From NCBI GenBank assembly GCA_020912385.1, contig CP087206.1, positions 4,216,001 through 4,280,000 on the forward strand: DNA of 64,000 nucleotides. Direction: 5' to 3'. The translations under genes and the position numbers were made by a program. The stretch comes from Neofusicoccum parvum. Taxonomy: Eukaryota; Ascomycota; Dothideomycetes; Botryosphaeriales; Botryosphaeriaceae. Under the pieces are notes generated by a model. It ran no database searches and was not told the DNA's origin. It worked only from the letters and a program-made list of their open reading frames with translations. Positions 1 through 10,572 of the stretch are shown piece by piece (positions within the stretch are counted from its first letter, which is position 1; each line of letters starts with the position of its first letter).

Positions 1-184
1 AATGTACCGGAAATCATGGATTTCCTCACCGCCGTACATCTTGTTGAAGACCGAGTTTCTGCAAGAGATTGGCACCGTCAAAGTCGGAACCATGTAAGGC
101 CCTCGAAGAGGCAGCAGAGCGGAAGACTTCCAATGCCCTGCCGCTGGACCGTCCCAAAACTTAAGACGGTGCCAAGGAGGAGCC

Positions 185-1461
185 TCAAGCAGCCAACTCC
201 AGTACGCTATCCCCCTGCACCCGGTCCTCCCCTCCATTACCACTCTCACTTCCATCTCCCTTCCCCTCGCCCACCACTTCCTTCATGATCCACGGCTCCG
301 CATCTCCCAATCTGTCGGCCACGAGCCCGGCACTACCCGGATTCTTGTATCCCCTGGCGCGCTGCCGCTCCCAGCTCACGCGCCTCAGCCGCTCCTCCTC
401 AGCGCCGGTCAGCCGCAGATACACCTCGACACCGACAGCGTGCAGGACCAGAGCCAGGGTGCCAGCGGCGGCGAAGCTGACCTCGAGCGCGGCGCTGTTG
501 CGGGCGCGGTCGGGGCCCAGGGCGGCGCGCACGGGGACCAGGCCGTCAGCGGCAGCCAGCAGGGCGGCGTTGGCGGGGGCGCACAGCGGGAAGGCGGCGT
601 GCAGGGCAGACGCGTTGCCGGCGTGGACGTACAGCAGCTGCGGGCACGACATCAGCGCGTGGTGGGCGCGGCCGCCCGGCGCGGTGGAGGCGGGCCAGCG
701 CGTCAGCACCGCGGCCGCGAGCGCCTGGATCAGCCGCAGCGTGATGATGAAGCCCAGGTAGAACCACGTGCGCAGCATCCACGCGCGGTGCTGGTCCAGC
801 TGCTGCCGTCGGATGTTGTACAGCGCGAGCCCGAAGGTGGCGGTCGTGGCCAGGCCGACGAGCCCGATGAAGGCCTGCGTGACGAGATCCCCTGGAGGAG
901 GCGTTAGTCGGGGAGGCGCTGGACGGGAGCGATGCGACGTGGGGGCGGTGGCTTGAGGCTGGGGTGGAGCAGAGGGATGCGTATACCTCCCATGGCGGTA
1001 TCGGCCAGCATCATGGCGCCGGCGTTGCCGACGACCATCAGCAGTACGGCGATGTAGCCAGCGATGCGGTGATAGAGGATGCACCGGTGTCGGATGGCGG
1101 GAACGAACTGAAACACGGCAAGCAGCCCGCCAGGCAGCGATGTGGCGAGATGGAGTCCCATGGCAACCTTGTAGCGAGGGAACTGCGTGATCCAGTAGCA
1201 TGCGGACGGCAGGCCCGTGGACCCGTCATTGGCAGGAACGGCAGGGCAGAAGCGGCCGGTAAGACTCAGGTACTGCAGCCGTGCGAGGACAAAGCCGAAT
1301 AGTGCGCCGCCGAAGATGAACCCTGGTGATTGCAGCGTCAGTGCGAGCCTTCACGGCCGTGGGGGCGAGGATGACGAATTACACAGCGTGAAGTTGTAGC
1401 CTTTGGAGAAGCCCAGCGGGCGGTAGAGCTTCCTCGCGGAGCGGACGAAGGCGTTGGACAT
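185..1461 (-). CDS. DUF2306 multi-pass membrane protein (three exons)
   Basis: Family call: predicted DUF2306 membrane protein, biochemical role unknown. The model starts at the ATG ending at 1461 and splices 1461-1383, 1322-987 and 891-185, giving an open frame of about 373 aa. Intron 1 (1382-1323) has donor GTAATT and acceptor CACCAG. Intron 2 (986-892) has donor GTATAC and acceptor CTCCAG. The N-terminus has the family's motif RPLGFSKGYNFTLWFIFGG, followed by several hydrophobic segments, the loop HRCILYHRIAGYIAVLL, and LDQHRAWMLRTWFYLG in exon 3. The last ~60 residues are charged and low in complexity. It lies 0.7 kb from the FAD monooxygenase on the same strand. DUF2306 genes recur in fungal metabolite loci, so cluster membership is plausible but inferred. 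A continuous frame running through intron 2 is an artefact. Confidence 0.8.
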
Positions 1462-2179
1462 GGTCTTGCTGTTTGTCGAAGGATTGGGAATGAGGATCGA
1501 GCGTGCGTCTTGGAGCAGCGACAGATGGCGAAGCGATGGCTCTTCAGCTTGCTCGCGCGATTGCGGCGGCCAGTCGAGTTGAAGCAGCGCGCGAGGCCCT
1601 CTCGCGGCGCCCCATTCTTGAGGACCGCGGCGACGGGCTCATCCTGTCCGGAGTATCAGGCGTTGGTGGCGCAGAGAATCCTCCTCGCGATGGAGTCCAG
1701 GACTGTGCCGCTGAGTTTGACGGAGGAGAGGATGGGACTGTGGTCGGGGACGAGGTTGTTCCGGCGGCACACGCTTCAGGATCGGTGCTCCACTGCGGCA
1801 CAAGGGCCGTGCCGTTCCGGAGGGATAGCGGCGGGCGAGGGTCCTATTGGGGCAACAGGAGCGATGGCGGCATCCACAGCTCGGCCGACCAATCCCTGAC
1901 CAACAATGCCGCCATTCCAGCGCCGGAGTGCGTGCGCTCCCGAGATCCTGGAGAAGGATCCGGACGGCATGCGGCCAGGCGAAAGGAGCCTTCAGGAACC
2001 GCATCCTACTCGCTTGTTGCGCCAGATTGTCTCCAGTCTTTGTCAAGCATTGGAAGCAAGCTCATGCAGTGATCTCCAGCTCGTTCAGACTCCAGGCCAA
2101 GCAGGTCCGGATACACACATACTGCAAACAGCAGAGAGACATTCAATGCGCAAGTCTGGAGAATTCTGAGCTAAGCCGC
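1462..2179. other. Intergenic stretch without a recognisable gene
   Basis: This GC-rich 0.7 kb separates the DUF2306 gene from the 3' end of the FAD monooxygenase. Several overlapping open frames exist on both strands, but none shows a known domain and none splices cleanly into a neighbour. Part of it must be the promoter of the DUF2306 gene. A decayed gene on the minus strand cannot be excluded. Confidence 0.4.
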
Positions 2180-3466
2180 CTAATAAATTATCTTGAAGAA
2201 GAAATAGTAAACAAACACCGCCAGCCTGAGCACCAGCAGCCTCACGGCATCCAGCTCGTCGCTCATGGATCTCACGATCCACTTGTCCATGACAGTCCGC
2301 GGTGCGTCGTCTGTGAACAGCATCAACTTCATCATGTCTTCCGTCTTCTTCTGGACCTTGTGGATCCTCCTGAACATGCCCTGCTCGTACTTTTGTATCT
2401 CCTCGCCCACGACGTCCGTAGTCCAGCCACGCTTCAGAGCCACGCCAATCGCGTCGGCCAGCTCCATGGCGTCCTTCATGGCTCCGTTGACGCCCTCGCC
2501 AACAAACGGCGTCATGACGTGCGCAGCGTCGCCCAGAATGGTGACGCCGGGCTTGCTCTCCCAAGTGAAGCCCACCGGCAGCATGGCCAGTGACCGCGGC
2601 CACACCTGGGCCTCGTCGCAGGCGGCGATCATCTCCCTGACCTCGGGCGCCCAGCTGCGGAACTCTTCCAGCAGCGCAGCCTTGACGGCCCTGCCGTCGC
2701 AGACGTCGAAGCCGGCCTCCTGCATCCAGTCCTCGCTCCTGACGGCCCAGACAGACACGTAGATGGACCCGTCGCCCAGCTGCTGCGCCAACACCACGCG
2801 GCCGTCGGAGAAGGCGAAGAACGACCCGTGGTTGACGAGCTTGTGCAGCAGCGGCCGCCTTGCCTCTGCGTCGGGCACAACGAGGTTCCAGCCGGCGACG
2901 CCCGAGTAGAAGGGCTGCTGCGGCGTCAGGGCGCGACGCACCGCGCTGGACGCCCCGTCGGCGCCGACAACCAGGTCGAAGGAGTCGTCGCCGCCGTCGA
3001 CGAAGCGCACGCAGCCCGTCGCCGCGTCCACGCCGGCCACCGCGCGCCCCCAGCGCACCACGCCAGCCGGCAGCGCGTCCAGCAGCAGCGCCCGCAGCGC
3101 CAGCCGGTCGACCTCGGGCGTGCCGAGCGCGGGGCCCCAGCCGCCGCCGGCCTCGCGCGAGCTGCGCAGCGTCAGCCACGGCGTCATGCGCTTGTCGCGC
3201 ACCGCGAACGCGTCGCCGTCGAAGCGTGCGACTGCCGCGAACTGCTCGTGCAGCCCCGCCCGCCGCACCGCTGCCAGCCCCGTGTCGTCGTGCAGGTCCA
3301 GCGTGCCACCCTGCCCGCGCTCGTGCAGCGTCGTCTCGCGCTCGAAGATGGTGATGTTTTCGGGCGTCAGCGTCGTCTCCTGGAGGAGCAGCCGTGCAAG
3401 AGTGCAGCCGGCGGGTCCGGCGCCGATGATGGCAATGCGAGGGCTTTGGTGTTCCCGTGGGGACAT
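2180..3466 (-). CDS. FAD-dependent monooxygenase (TetX / PHBH-like)
   Basis: Flavoprotein hydroxylase of the class A type, using FAD and NAD(P)H to oxygenate a small substrate. It is a single-exon gene of 428 aa from the ATG ending at 3466. An ATG 23 codons upstream would add only a Thr/Met repeat and is not preferred. The dinucleotide-binding motif is RIAIIGAGPAGCTLARLL near the N-terminus. The DG motif is DLVVGADGASSAVR in the middle. The GD motif is TILGDAAHVMTPFVGEG near residue 315, followed by NGAMKDAMELA. The C-terminal tail is hydrophobic and ends in KIIY. It is divergent from the MFS exporter with 429 bp between the starts, so both may share control. The substrate is unknown; oxidation of the PKS product is an inference from its position. 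Confidence 0.9.
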   Translation of the reverse strand: MSPREHQSPRIAIIGAGPAGCTLARLLLQETTLTPENITIFERETTLHERGQGGTLDLHDDTGLAAVRRAGLHEQFAAVARFDGDAFAVRDKRMTPWLTLRSSREAGGGWGPALGTPEVDRLALRALLLDALPAGVVRWGRAVAGVDAATGCVRFVDGGDDSFDLVVGADGASSAVRRALTPQQPFYSGVAGWNLVVPDAEARRPLLHKLVNHGSFFAFSDGRVVLAQQLGDGSIYVSVWAVRSEDWMQEAGFDVCDGRAVKAALLEEFRSWAPEVREMIAACDEAQVWPRSLAMLPVGFTWESKPGVTILGDAAHVMTPFVGEGVNGAMKDAMELADAIGVALKRGWTTDVVGEEIQKYEQGMFRRIHKVQKKTEDMMKLMLFTDDAPRTVMDKWIVRSMSDELDAVRLLVLRLAVFVYYFFFKIIY

Positions 3467-3895
3467 GGCGCGGGCGGTGGTGGTCATGGTGGTGATGGTG
3501 GTGGTGTCGGTGGCAGTGATGGCAAAGGCGACCAATGGTCAAGGCTGAGATGCAACGAATGGGAGCGGAATGGAAGGACTTTCGAGAGATTTGGACAGCT
3601 ACGTGGGCGGCCGGAGCCGCTCAGCAAGCCCATCGGACAGCGTGAGGATTGCATGACCTGGCAGGCTGCAGTCTGGCAATGAGAGTGAATCCTTTGCGGC
3701 GCAGTAGGCGAAGACGAGGATTGGAATCCTTTTGAGCACAACACACCAAGCATCGTCCCAGCGCGCCGGGCCGGGCCGTGTGCCGCATTTGTCCCTGTCA
3801 CGATTGAGCCGACGGGCGAATGGTTGCGCCGCGACCCCCTGTCAGTCTTACGGTATTAACCCGGAACCGCCTGCGCTCCCTCACTTCACTGCCGC
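3467..3895. promoter_or_regulatory. Shared promoter of FAD monooxygenase and MFS exporter
   Basis: This is the 429-bp gap between two divergent start codons. It contains a GGT-rich simple repeat next to the monooxygenase start (about 3476-3525) and a TCGGAC hexamer at 3633-3638 that also occurs in the two other divergent cluster promoters. No unambiguous TATA box is seen. Confidence 0.45.
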
Positions 3896-5680
3896 ATGCT
3901 CGAGATGGGGTCGTCGTCAAACTCACCCTCGCCACAAGGTGCTCTTTCGCCGGAGAACGATGTCCAGAATGCCGCCACTGAAGAACAAGAATTCAAGCCA
4001 GGCCTGCACTTCTGGCTTGCCCTGGCCCCCATCGCTGTCTTGGCCATGATGGTGTCGCTGGACGGCACTTCGGTGTCAGTGGCCTTGCCGGTGAGTGTCC
4101 TTCGCCATAGAGTGCGTTTGCTGCAGCACTGATGAACGAATCCAGATCATGGCCGAGCATCTCAACGGCTCCGCCATCGAGGCCTTCTGGACCGGCACAA
4201 GCTTTTTGCTGAGTTCTTCCGTCTTCCAATTGCCAATTGGTGCACTGTCAGAGATATTCGGCCGCATGTACACCCTTTCGGGCTGCATTGTCTTCTTCCT
4301 CGTTGGCATCATCATCTCCAGTGTCTCCCACGGCTATACGGAGATGCTGGTCGGCAGGACTCTACAAGGTGTCGGCGGCGGTGGCATCATCCTACTCAAC
4401 GACATCGTCATCACTGACCTTGTGCCCATGCGCCAAAGAGGTGCTTACTTCGGCATCATTGGCGGCATTTGGGCCCTCGGGAGCGTGTCCGGCCCGGTCA
4501 TCGGTGGCGCACTGGCATACAAAGCATCCTGGGTATATCTGACCCTCCTTCTCGGCCAACGGCTCTTTTACTAACTTCTACTTGGTAGAGATGGCTCTTC
4601 TGGATCAACATTCCGTTTGCTGTTATCTCCCTGATCATGGCGCCGGTCTTCCTCCGGTTAAAGCGAACATCGGGGTCCGTTACCGAGAAGCTTCGAAGAG
4701 TCGACTGGTTTGGCAGCGCTCTGTTCGTCGGGGCAACTACCAGCTTTCTGATGCCCTTAACCTGGGGAGGTGTCCAGTTTGCGTGGGATTCTTGGCGCAC
4801 GCTATTTCCCCTAATTCTGGGTGTGGCTGCTATTGCAGCATTCTGCATTTACGAGAAGTACGTGCCCACCGAGCCCATTATACAGCTCAGCCTGCTGGGT
4901 GACTATAACATGGCTTTCTCGCTCTTCTCCGCTGTTGTCAATGCTGCGATCGTATACGGCGCGCTGTACTTTCTGCCGCTCTACTTCGAAGCGGTTAAGA
5001 ACTACAATCCCATCTTAGCCGGCGTCGCGCTCTTCCCCGCCACCTTCACTGTCGCGCCCATGTCGATTATCGCCGGCATCGTTATCTCGAAAACCGGGGA
5101 CTATCGCGTCGTAACATGGCTCGGCTGGATTGCGGCCACCATCGGGCTCGGCGTCATGATCCTCCTCGATGTGTCTACGTCTGTTGCGCAGTGGTTCTTC
5201 ATCACCTTCACTACGGGCATCGGCCTGGGCCTGCTCTACACGTCGCTGGCCATCATCAATCAGGCCGCCACGCCGTCCGACGAGCTCATGTCCTTCGCCG
5301 TCAGCCTGTTCATCTTCGCCCGCTGCCTGGGCCAGTGCCTTGGCGTCGCCATGTCCGGCAGCATCTTCCAGAACCGCATGAGGCAGAATCTACTCAACAC
5401 TTCACTCGCCGATAAAGCGGTTGAGTACTCGCGCGATGCTTCGAGCATCGTTGCCGTGCTGGGACAGATGCCGGAGGGCCAGGCCAAGGACGATCTCATT
5501 CAGGCATACGCCGACTCTCTGAAGATCGTCTGGGCCGTTTTCTGTGCCCTCGCCGGCGTTGCGACTGTAGCCAGCTTCTTTGTGAAGAAAGTCAGCTTAG
5601 ATCGCGACCACCAAACAAAGCAGGGGTTGGATGGAGTCTCAGGTGGAGGCAAGGAGGTTGTCGGTGAGAAGACAAGTTGA
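3896..5680 (+). CDS. MFS drug/metabolite exporter, 14-TM DHA2 type
   Basis: Proton-coupled efflux permease of the plasma membrane. Exons 3896-4090, 4146-4532 and 4589-5680 give 557 aa. Intron 1 has donor GTGAGT and acceptor ATCCAG; intron 2 has donor GTATAT and acceptor TTGGTAG. The cytosolic N-terminus of about 35 residues precedes TM1 (LALAPIAVLAMMVSLDGTSV). The first intracellular loop has the motif-A relic LSEIFGRMYTL. GRTLQGVGGGGIILLNDIV corresponds to the TM4 region, and GSVSGPVIGGAL to motif C in TM5. About 14 hydrophobic segments fit the DHA2 group. The C-terminus is a short charged tail. Neighbouring a monooxygenase and a PKS region, it is likely the product exporter or a self-protection pump; the substrate is not deducible. 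Confidence 0.92.
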
Positions 5681-7280
5681 GACTGGAAAGTCGCTGGAGG
5701 GAGACGATTTACTTTTGTTCCTTCATCAAATATATGATGAAGAGTAGATTTCTATGATAGTGTAGGAAAATAGAGTCCATAACGCCTGTGAGCACTTAGG
5801 TCACATTGTATTCTACCAGCTGCATATGATGGAAACCCACTAGAGTTTATGCCAACCTTTTGCGCGTCGATCTTCCTGAGTTACGCACTCAGTCGTCTCC
5901 CCTGAACAAGATGGTACTGAACACCGGCTGGCACGTCGACTCTCAACGAATAGCCGTAGAAATATAGTAATTATCTGAAAACGCTGCAATGCCTGCGCTT
6001 CACTGTCAGCCAGACCGACCTCTTTCGTCTCACCCTCGGCGAAAACGCACACCCGTTGTTTGTACCTCATCCACCCGTCACTGCTCAACAGCGCACGCCT
6101 CAAGGCATCACTTCGTCACAGCTTACCCGTCAACGTGAAACCCTCCGTCAACCGCGAACCCGAATCATAACACTGACACTCATTCCTCCAACAGTGAACC
6201 TGAACCGCGACAACCACACTCGTTCCTCCAACCGCGACCCCGAATAACGTCACCGCCACCCTTAGTGAGCCCGAGCCGGGACAACAATGCTCATTTCTCC
6301 AATCGCGGTCGCGCGCAACGCGTAGTTGGGTTGATTCTCAGGTCGCGCAATCACTTCAACACCAATGACAAGTTCCGCCTTTCAGAAAATCACGCTAACA
6401 TCAGATTTTTTTTCCCCCATATTAAGTACTACTTCCTATCATCAGGCGATCGACTGAGTTTGCGGTGGTTGCGCATGCGCGGTATTGACAACGAAGCAAG
6501 TGCGCATGGGCAGCTTCCACCGGGAAAAGTTCGCCGAGTGAGTTAACGGGGCTAAGTGCCTCGGGAGTTGATTGACGGGTCGGACTTCGGCCGTGACCAC
6601 GACCACGGGTGACATGTGACCGCGACGGCAAGTGATAACCACCGCGTCATGGAACTCACACAGCTAATCCAGCGATGAACCTCCTCCGGCGCCCGTATCT
6701 GCGTGCTCCCCAACGCTATCCCCGCCTCCCTGGAGCCCGAATTCGGCCTCGCCACCGACGAGAAATAAAACTTATATTATATTTATAGATTAACTAAATA
6801 AAAGACCTAGTAGAGGTTTTCAAATTAAAGATTAATATTAATACAATTATCTTTTATTTTTCTAGAAAGTAATATTTCTAGGTTTTAAAAAGATTTTTTC
6901 TTTTTTTAATATTATTAAAGATTATTCGTCCAGGATACTACGGTGTCTCTAGCGTGTATATAGATGCCTAGAATATACTCGGCACGATATATAAGTGTTA
7001 CCATCCCCGAACCTTCCGCAAAAATTCTTGGACACATGAGTGCGGCGAAAACGGTAGCCGGGCGCTATATCACATTTTTTTCCGGCGACGAAAGCGGTAC
7101 GGTTGGAATTCCTTCGGCCGCATAGAGGTACAACTACCGATGTCGCTCGAACTTCATTCCACGACGTCGTTGAACAGGGATTATCAACACGCACAATTTA
7201 AACGAATTATGATGCGCTGATGTCCGCCTTTCTATATTCGTGCGCTCTATAGCCTCACTTAACCCACGACTGTCGGAATG
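5681..7280. other. Gene-poor intergenic region with short repeats and an AT-rich patch
   Basis: There is no convincing gene in 1.6 kb. Around 6170-6310 the phrase ACTC(A/G)TTCCTCCAAC recurs about every 41 bases in an imperfect tandem array. Positions 6765-6930 are strongly AT-rich (poly-A/T, TTATTAA-like), in contrast to GC-rich flanks, which fits an old mutated repeat or an AT island. The 3' UTR of the MFS gene must occupy the first ~150 bases. Confidence 0.5.
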
Positions 7281-7543
7281 TACGAGGTCGGTTCGGATAG
7301 TATTACACCACGTGGGCAGTTGAAGCATTCATCCGGACGCAAATGTCGATTCGGATAGTATTACAGCACGTGGGCAGTTGAAGCATTCATCCGGACGCAA
7401 ATGTCGATTCGGATAGTATTACAGCACGTGGGCAGTTGAAGCATTCATCCGGATGCAAATGTACCGTGAGAGGAATGTCAATCCCATCGGGATGAATGCT
7501 TCAACTGCCCACGTGTTGCAATATTATCCGAACCGACCTCGTA
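7281..7543. mobile_element. Foldback MITE with internal 58-bp tandem triplication
   Basis: The element begins TACGAGGTCGGTTCGGATA and ends with its inverse, TATCCGAACCGACCTCGTA. The arms stay complementary for about 55 bases, through CACGTGGGCAGTTGAAGCAT and ATGCTTCAACTGCCCACGTG. TA at both tips fits a TA target duplication of the Tc1/mariner type. The left arm is tandemly repeated three times with a 58-bp period (units starting 7292, 7350 and 7408). It has no coding capacity. A shorter copy of the same family is at 32561-32707. Confidence 0.85.
7292..7465. repeat. 58-bp direct repeat, three copies, inside the MITE
   Basis: Three head-to-tail units begin TTCGGATAGTATTACA at 7292, 7350 and 7408. 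They are nearly identical, differing by C/G in CACCACG versus CAGCACG and by ACGC/ATGC near the end of the third. The array is confined to the left arm, so it arose by slippage or unequal exchange after the element formed. Confidence 0.9.
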
Positions 7544-7750
7544 GGCTGTCGACTAGTGAAACACGAATTCAGCCGGCGGGAATGTTCCAGCCAACATACC
7601 AGGCAGTTGATGTAAAATTGCAGATTCCTCGCAAATCTATCGAGGATTGAATAGATACCGTATATATTTCTTGATCCCCGCCTCGATGTGCGGCAGCGTA
7701 CTTCGGCTCATCTCTCTGCTTCCTGTTAGCCGCGGCTAACTCCGGTAGCT

Positions 7751-9640
7751 ATGCATTATTCACTCCTCCTCATATCTCTTGCGAGTAGCGTCTTAGGCTT
7801 TGCCTTGCCGAAACTCAACGCTCAAGATCTTTCGCACCACTATACCCGATTAAAGACGAAAGTTATCACGAAGCATGCTACGACGACAGCTTACGTCATC
7901 ACCGGACTCCCGTGCAAAAGCAATTACGATGACGCCGAAAATGATTCAATTGTCACGATCTTCACTACTAATATAAACACCGCCACTCAGACGGCTTTTG
8001 CTATCCCCACCGGCCTTGAATCTCGTCCATTTGTTGGAGGCAACGGCGGAAGCTCTTCAATTCCCGACGTCACACCTGTGGTAGTGATTTCAGGACTTTC
8101 CACGGTTGGTACAGCAACGGTTGACACAGCATACAACTGTGACTCGTCAGACACGCCTGGTACCGAGCTTCTTCCCGATGCTGAATGCGGGTTCTACTTT
8201 GATGAATACCTGGACTACTTCTACGGGTACTACGACTTCTCCGACGCCTCCTTCCCCACAGCACTGGAGGACTTTGCCCCAGGACTTTCCTCCTACACCG
8301 AAGACGATTTTGGCATGGACGATCTCCCGCAGGTGGTCACTGTCGGTGGCCAAGAGTTCAACGCGTCATCCAAGATCAGCGCACCACCAGACGTCGCCAT
8401 CCAGCCGCGCACGCCGCAGGCTGGGGGCCTGACACCGCAGGACTTCGAAAACATCGAGGAATACCTGGAAGCGAAAGCCATTCAGCAGAACAATGAGGAA
8501 ATAAGAAGAGCGCTAGAACAAAATCGGGCCCAGGGCCGACCCCAAACAGATTCTCAGATCTATAATGCTTTTAATCTACGATTGAGAGCTCAAGTAGACA
8601 GGTTGCGGCTTGCAGCCCGCCAGAGGAGAGAACAGGCGGACAAGGCTGCTCAGGCCAGTCAAGTCGTCTCCGCCACTCAGGCTTCTACGGCCGCTGACAA
8701 AATTAGGGCTGATGCGGCCGCTGCCCAGTCCAAGGCTGACGCCGCGGCAGCTGCCGCAGCTACAGCAGACTCTTCCAAGATTGCCCAGGTCATCCTTGAC
8801 CGGAAAACGCTGCCGGTTCCGCCAGGGCGCGGCCCGGTCCAGATCGATAGCAAGGTTGAGCCGCTGGCAGTGGGTAAAAACGTGGCTGAAGCGGCGGTGG
8901 GCACGTTCTCCAATGCCCCTGGAAAGCTCAAGCAGATCCAAGATCAGGCGCAAAGCGTGGTGCAGAACGTTCAGACGGCTTCAAAGCCCACTGGACTTGC
9001 CCCAAGGGCCGTCGATAGTGTGTCATTGTCATCGGCCACCCCAACGATTGACGGCGACCTCAACAGCGCAATCGCCGGCCTTATCAACTCCGCTGGCAAG
9101 CAAAATAGTCTGGATGATCCGAAGACCGACGAATTTCGCTACAGCACCATCAGCGACCTGACAGGCAGTTACTTCCTCGCGGCCGACGACTTTGGAACGC
9201 TAAGTCTAACGTCTGAGCCGCCATCGGCTGATACCTTCGCGTCGAAGACGTTCGTTCTCTTCAAAGGTGCCCTCGCCAATGACGCTCGGCAACGTCTCGT
9301 GGTTTTCTTCCCAGAGACCATGGACGCGCTCGGTGTGTCGCGCTTCCGTGTGGCTCCGCTCAACGAGACGTCATTTGACGCTCAAGCCGCGGCTATGATC
9401 CCCGTCCAAGTCATGGTCAATGGTGCTGCTTCGATCCAGGTGCTAATGCCCGTGGATACGGAGGGCACGAGCTACGCTTTCGTTGCTTGCAATATCGTTG
9501 CCAACAGTATGAGGATGAACAAGCTTTTCATCGCTAAGAATCAGGATATTGGTGTGAGGACGCTGCTGGATAAGACGACACGCTCGGAGATCACCGGGGG
9601 TGTTGTACAAGACTGCTTTCCCGTTGCTTTAAGGTTATAA
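7751..9640 (+). CDS. Secreted Ala-rich protein of unknown function
   Basis: Single-exon ORF of 629 aa with a clear signal peptide (MHYSLLLISLASSVLGFALP), so it is probably extracellular or wall-associated. Residues ~50-150 are Thr/Ser-rich. An acidic, aromatic patch around residues 150-190 has many Asp, Tyr and Phe. Residues ~230-350 are Gln/Arg then Ala-rich and likely helical. Residues ~460-629 look globular and contain two Cys, ending QDCFPVALRL. I do not recognise the family. It has no introns and lies alone between the MITE and a repeat-rich gap, 2 kb from the MFS exporter. It could be an effector-like or wall protein; nothing ties it to the metabolite genes. Confidence 0.7.
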   Translation: MHYSLLLISLASSVLGFALPKLNAQDLSHHYTRLKTKVITKHATTTAYVITGLPCKSNYDDAENDSIVTIFTTNINTATQTAFAIPTGLESRPFVGGNGGSSSIPDVTPVVVISGLSTVGTATVDTAYNCDSSDTPGTELLPDAECGFYFDEYLDYFYGYYDFSDASFPTALEDFAPGLSSYTEDDFGMDDLPQVVTVGGQEFNASSKISAPPDVAIQPRTPQAGGLTPQDFENIEEYLEAKAIQQNNEEIRRALEQNRAQGRPQTDSQIYNAFNLRLRAQVDRLRLAARQRREQADKAAQASQVVSATQASTAADKIRADAAAAQSKADAAAAAAATADSSKIAQVILDRKTLPVPPGRGPVQIDSKVEPLAVGKNVAEAAVGTFSNAPGKLKQIQDQAQSVVQNVQTASKPTGLAPRAVDSVSLSSATPTIDGDLNSAIAGLINSAGKQNSLDDPKTDEFRYSTISDLTGSYFLAADDFGTLSLTSEPPSADTFASKTFVLFKGALANDARQRLVVFFPETMDALGVSRFRVAPLNETSFDAQAAAMIPVQVMVNGAASIQVLMPVDTEGTSYAFVACNIVANSMRMNKLFIAKNQDIGVRTLLDKTTRSEITGGVVQDCFPVALRL

Positions 9641-10572
9641 TAATAGCGCATAGAATGAACCCCAAAAGATTTCAGTGTGTAAAGTGTGTTCTTATCCTTG
9701 TTTACGTTTTACGATTCCAGATATGGAAAGCATATTATGAAGATCTGGATTTGATAACACTGTATGCTCGTTATTACGGATAGTGAAAGCTCACTCTGTA
9801 CACCGAACAAGTTTCAGGCCAGGTGGAGCGAAACCGATTTTGCAAGCGACTGTACCATGAACATCAACATGAAAGAAGATGCTTTTCCCATCCACTCGAC
9901 CCACCCGCATGCGCGCCGAAACACCAGAGGCATCCACCTCCGGCCCCTCACACTATGGCGTCTTTGGCATGTGAGTCGTCTGCGGGCGGCGCCGTTTTGG
10001 GTCAGCCGGGGTGGCACAGCGAGGCTGGAACGACTGGGGGGAGGGATGAGTGGCAGCGCGAACGCGTCAGCCCTTCGGACAGGTCTGGACTAACACCGTA
10101 TCAGGCTGCATCTCAGCTGCTCAGTTAAAGCAAACTGTGCAATACATGCGCCGTCTAAAATTTGCGTATCTGTACCCTAGCATCGCACGGCTAGCGTGCA
10201 TATTGTCAGAGGCCAGCCTGCTCAATTGAGTCCCTGTAAAATGCAACTCTTTTTCCGTACAGCCGCCCGGTGCTATTTCTAGATTTTATATGGCTTGCAT
10301 GGGGGCCCGCATGCGTGCTTATAATCTTACTGTTACATGGCCCACCTTACCAGAAACCAATCAGGTGCGTGCAACAAGTGCTGAGGCAAGGCATAAGGAA
10401 ATCTCCATGGGTCAAGATAAGATGCATGCCACCCCACGTTCGTTTAAGTACCGAAAAAGGCGCTTTTCCGCTCACTCAAGAGCAATACATAACCATCTCA
10501 TTTCGTTTCATCAACCCCAGAGCACGACAAGCCACGTACTTTTCGACCATCAAGAATCGTGAGCAAAACAAC
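9641..10572. other. Intergenic stretch, no gene recognised
   Basis: Mixed-composition sequence between the secreted protein and the membrane-protein remnant. Open frames here are short, overlap on several frames and lack domains. Confidence 0.4.

Noticed and set aside
2828..3682. Long plus-strand ORFs opposite the FAD monooxygenase (similar ones oppose the PKS and P450)
   Set aside because: They are antisense shadows of GC-rich coding exons: Arg/Ala/Pro-rich, no domains, no splice structure.
7292..7465. Regular 58-bp repeats that might look like a CRISPR array
   Set aside because: Units are adjacent direct copies without unique spacers, lie inside a foldback element, and the genome is eukaryotic.
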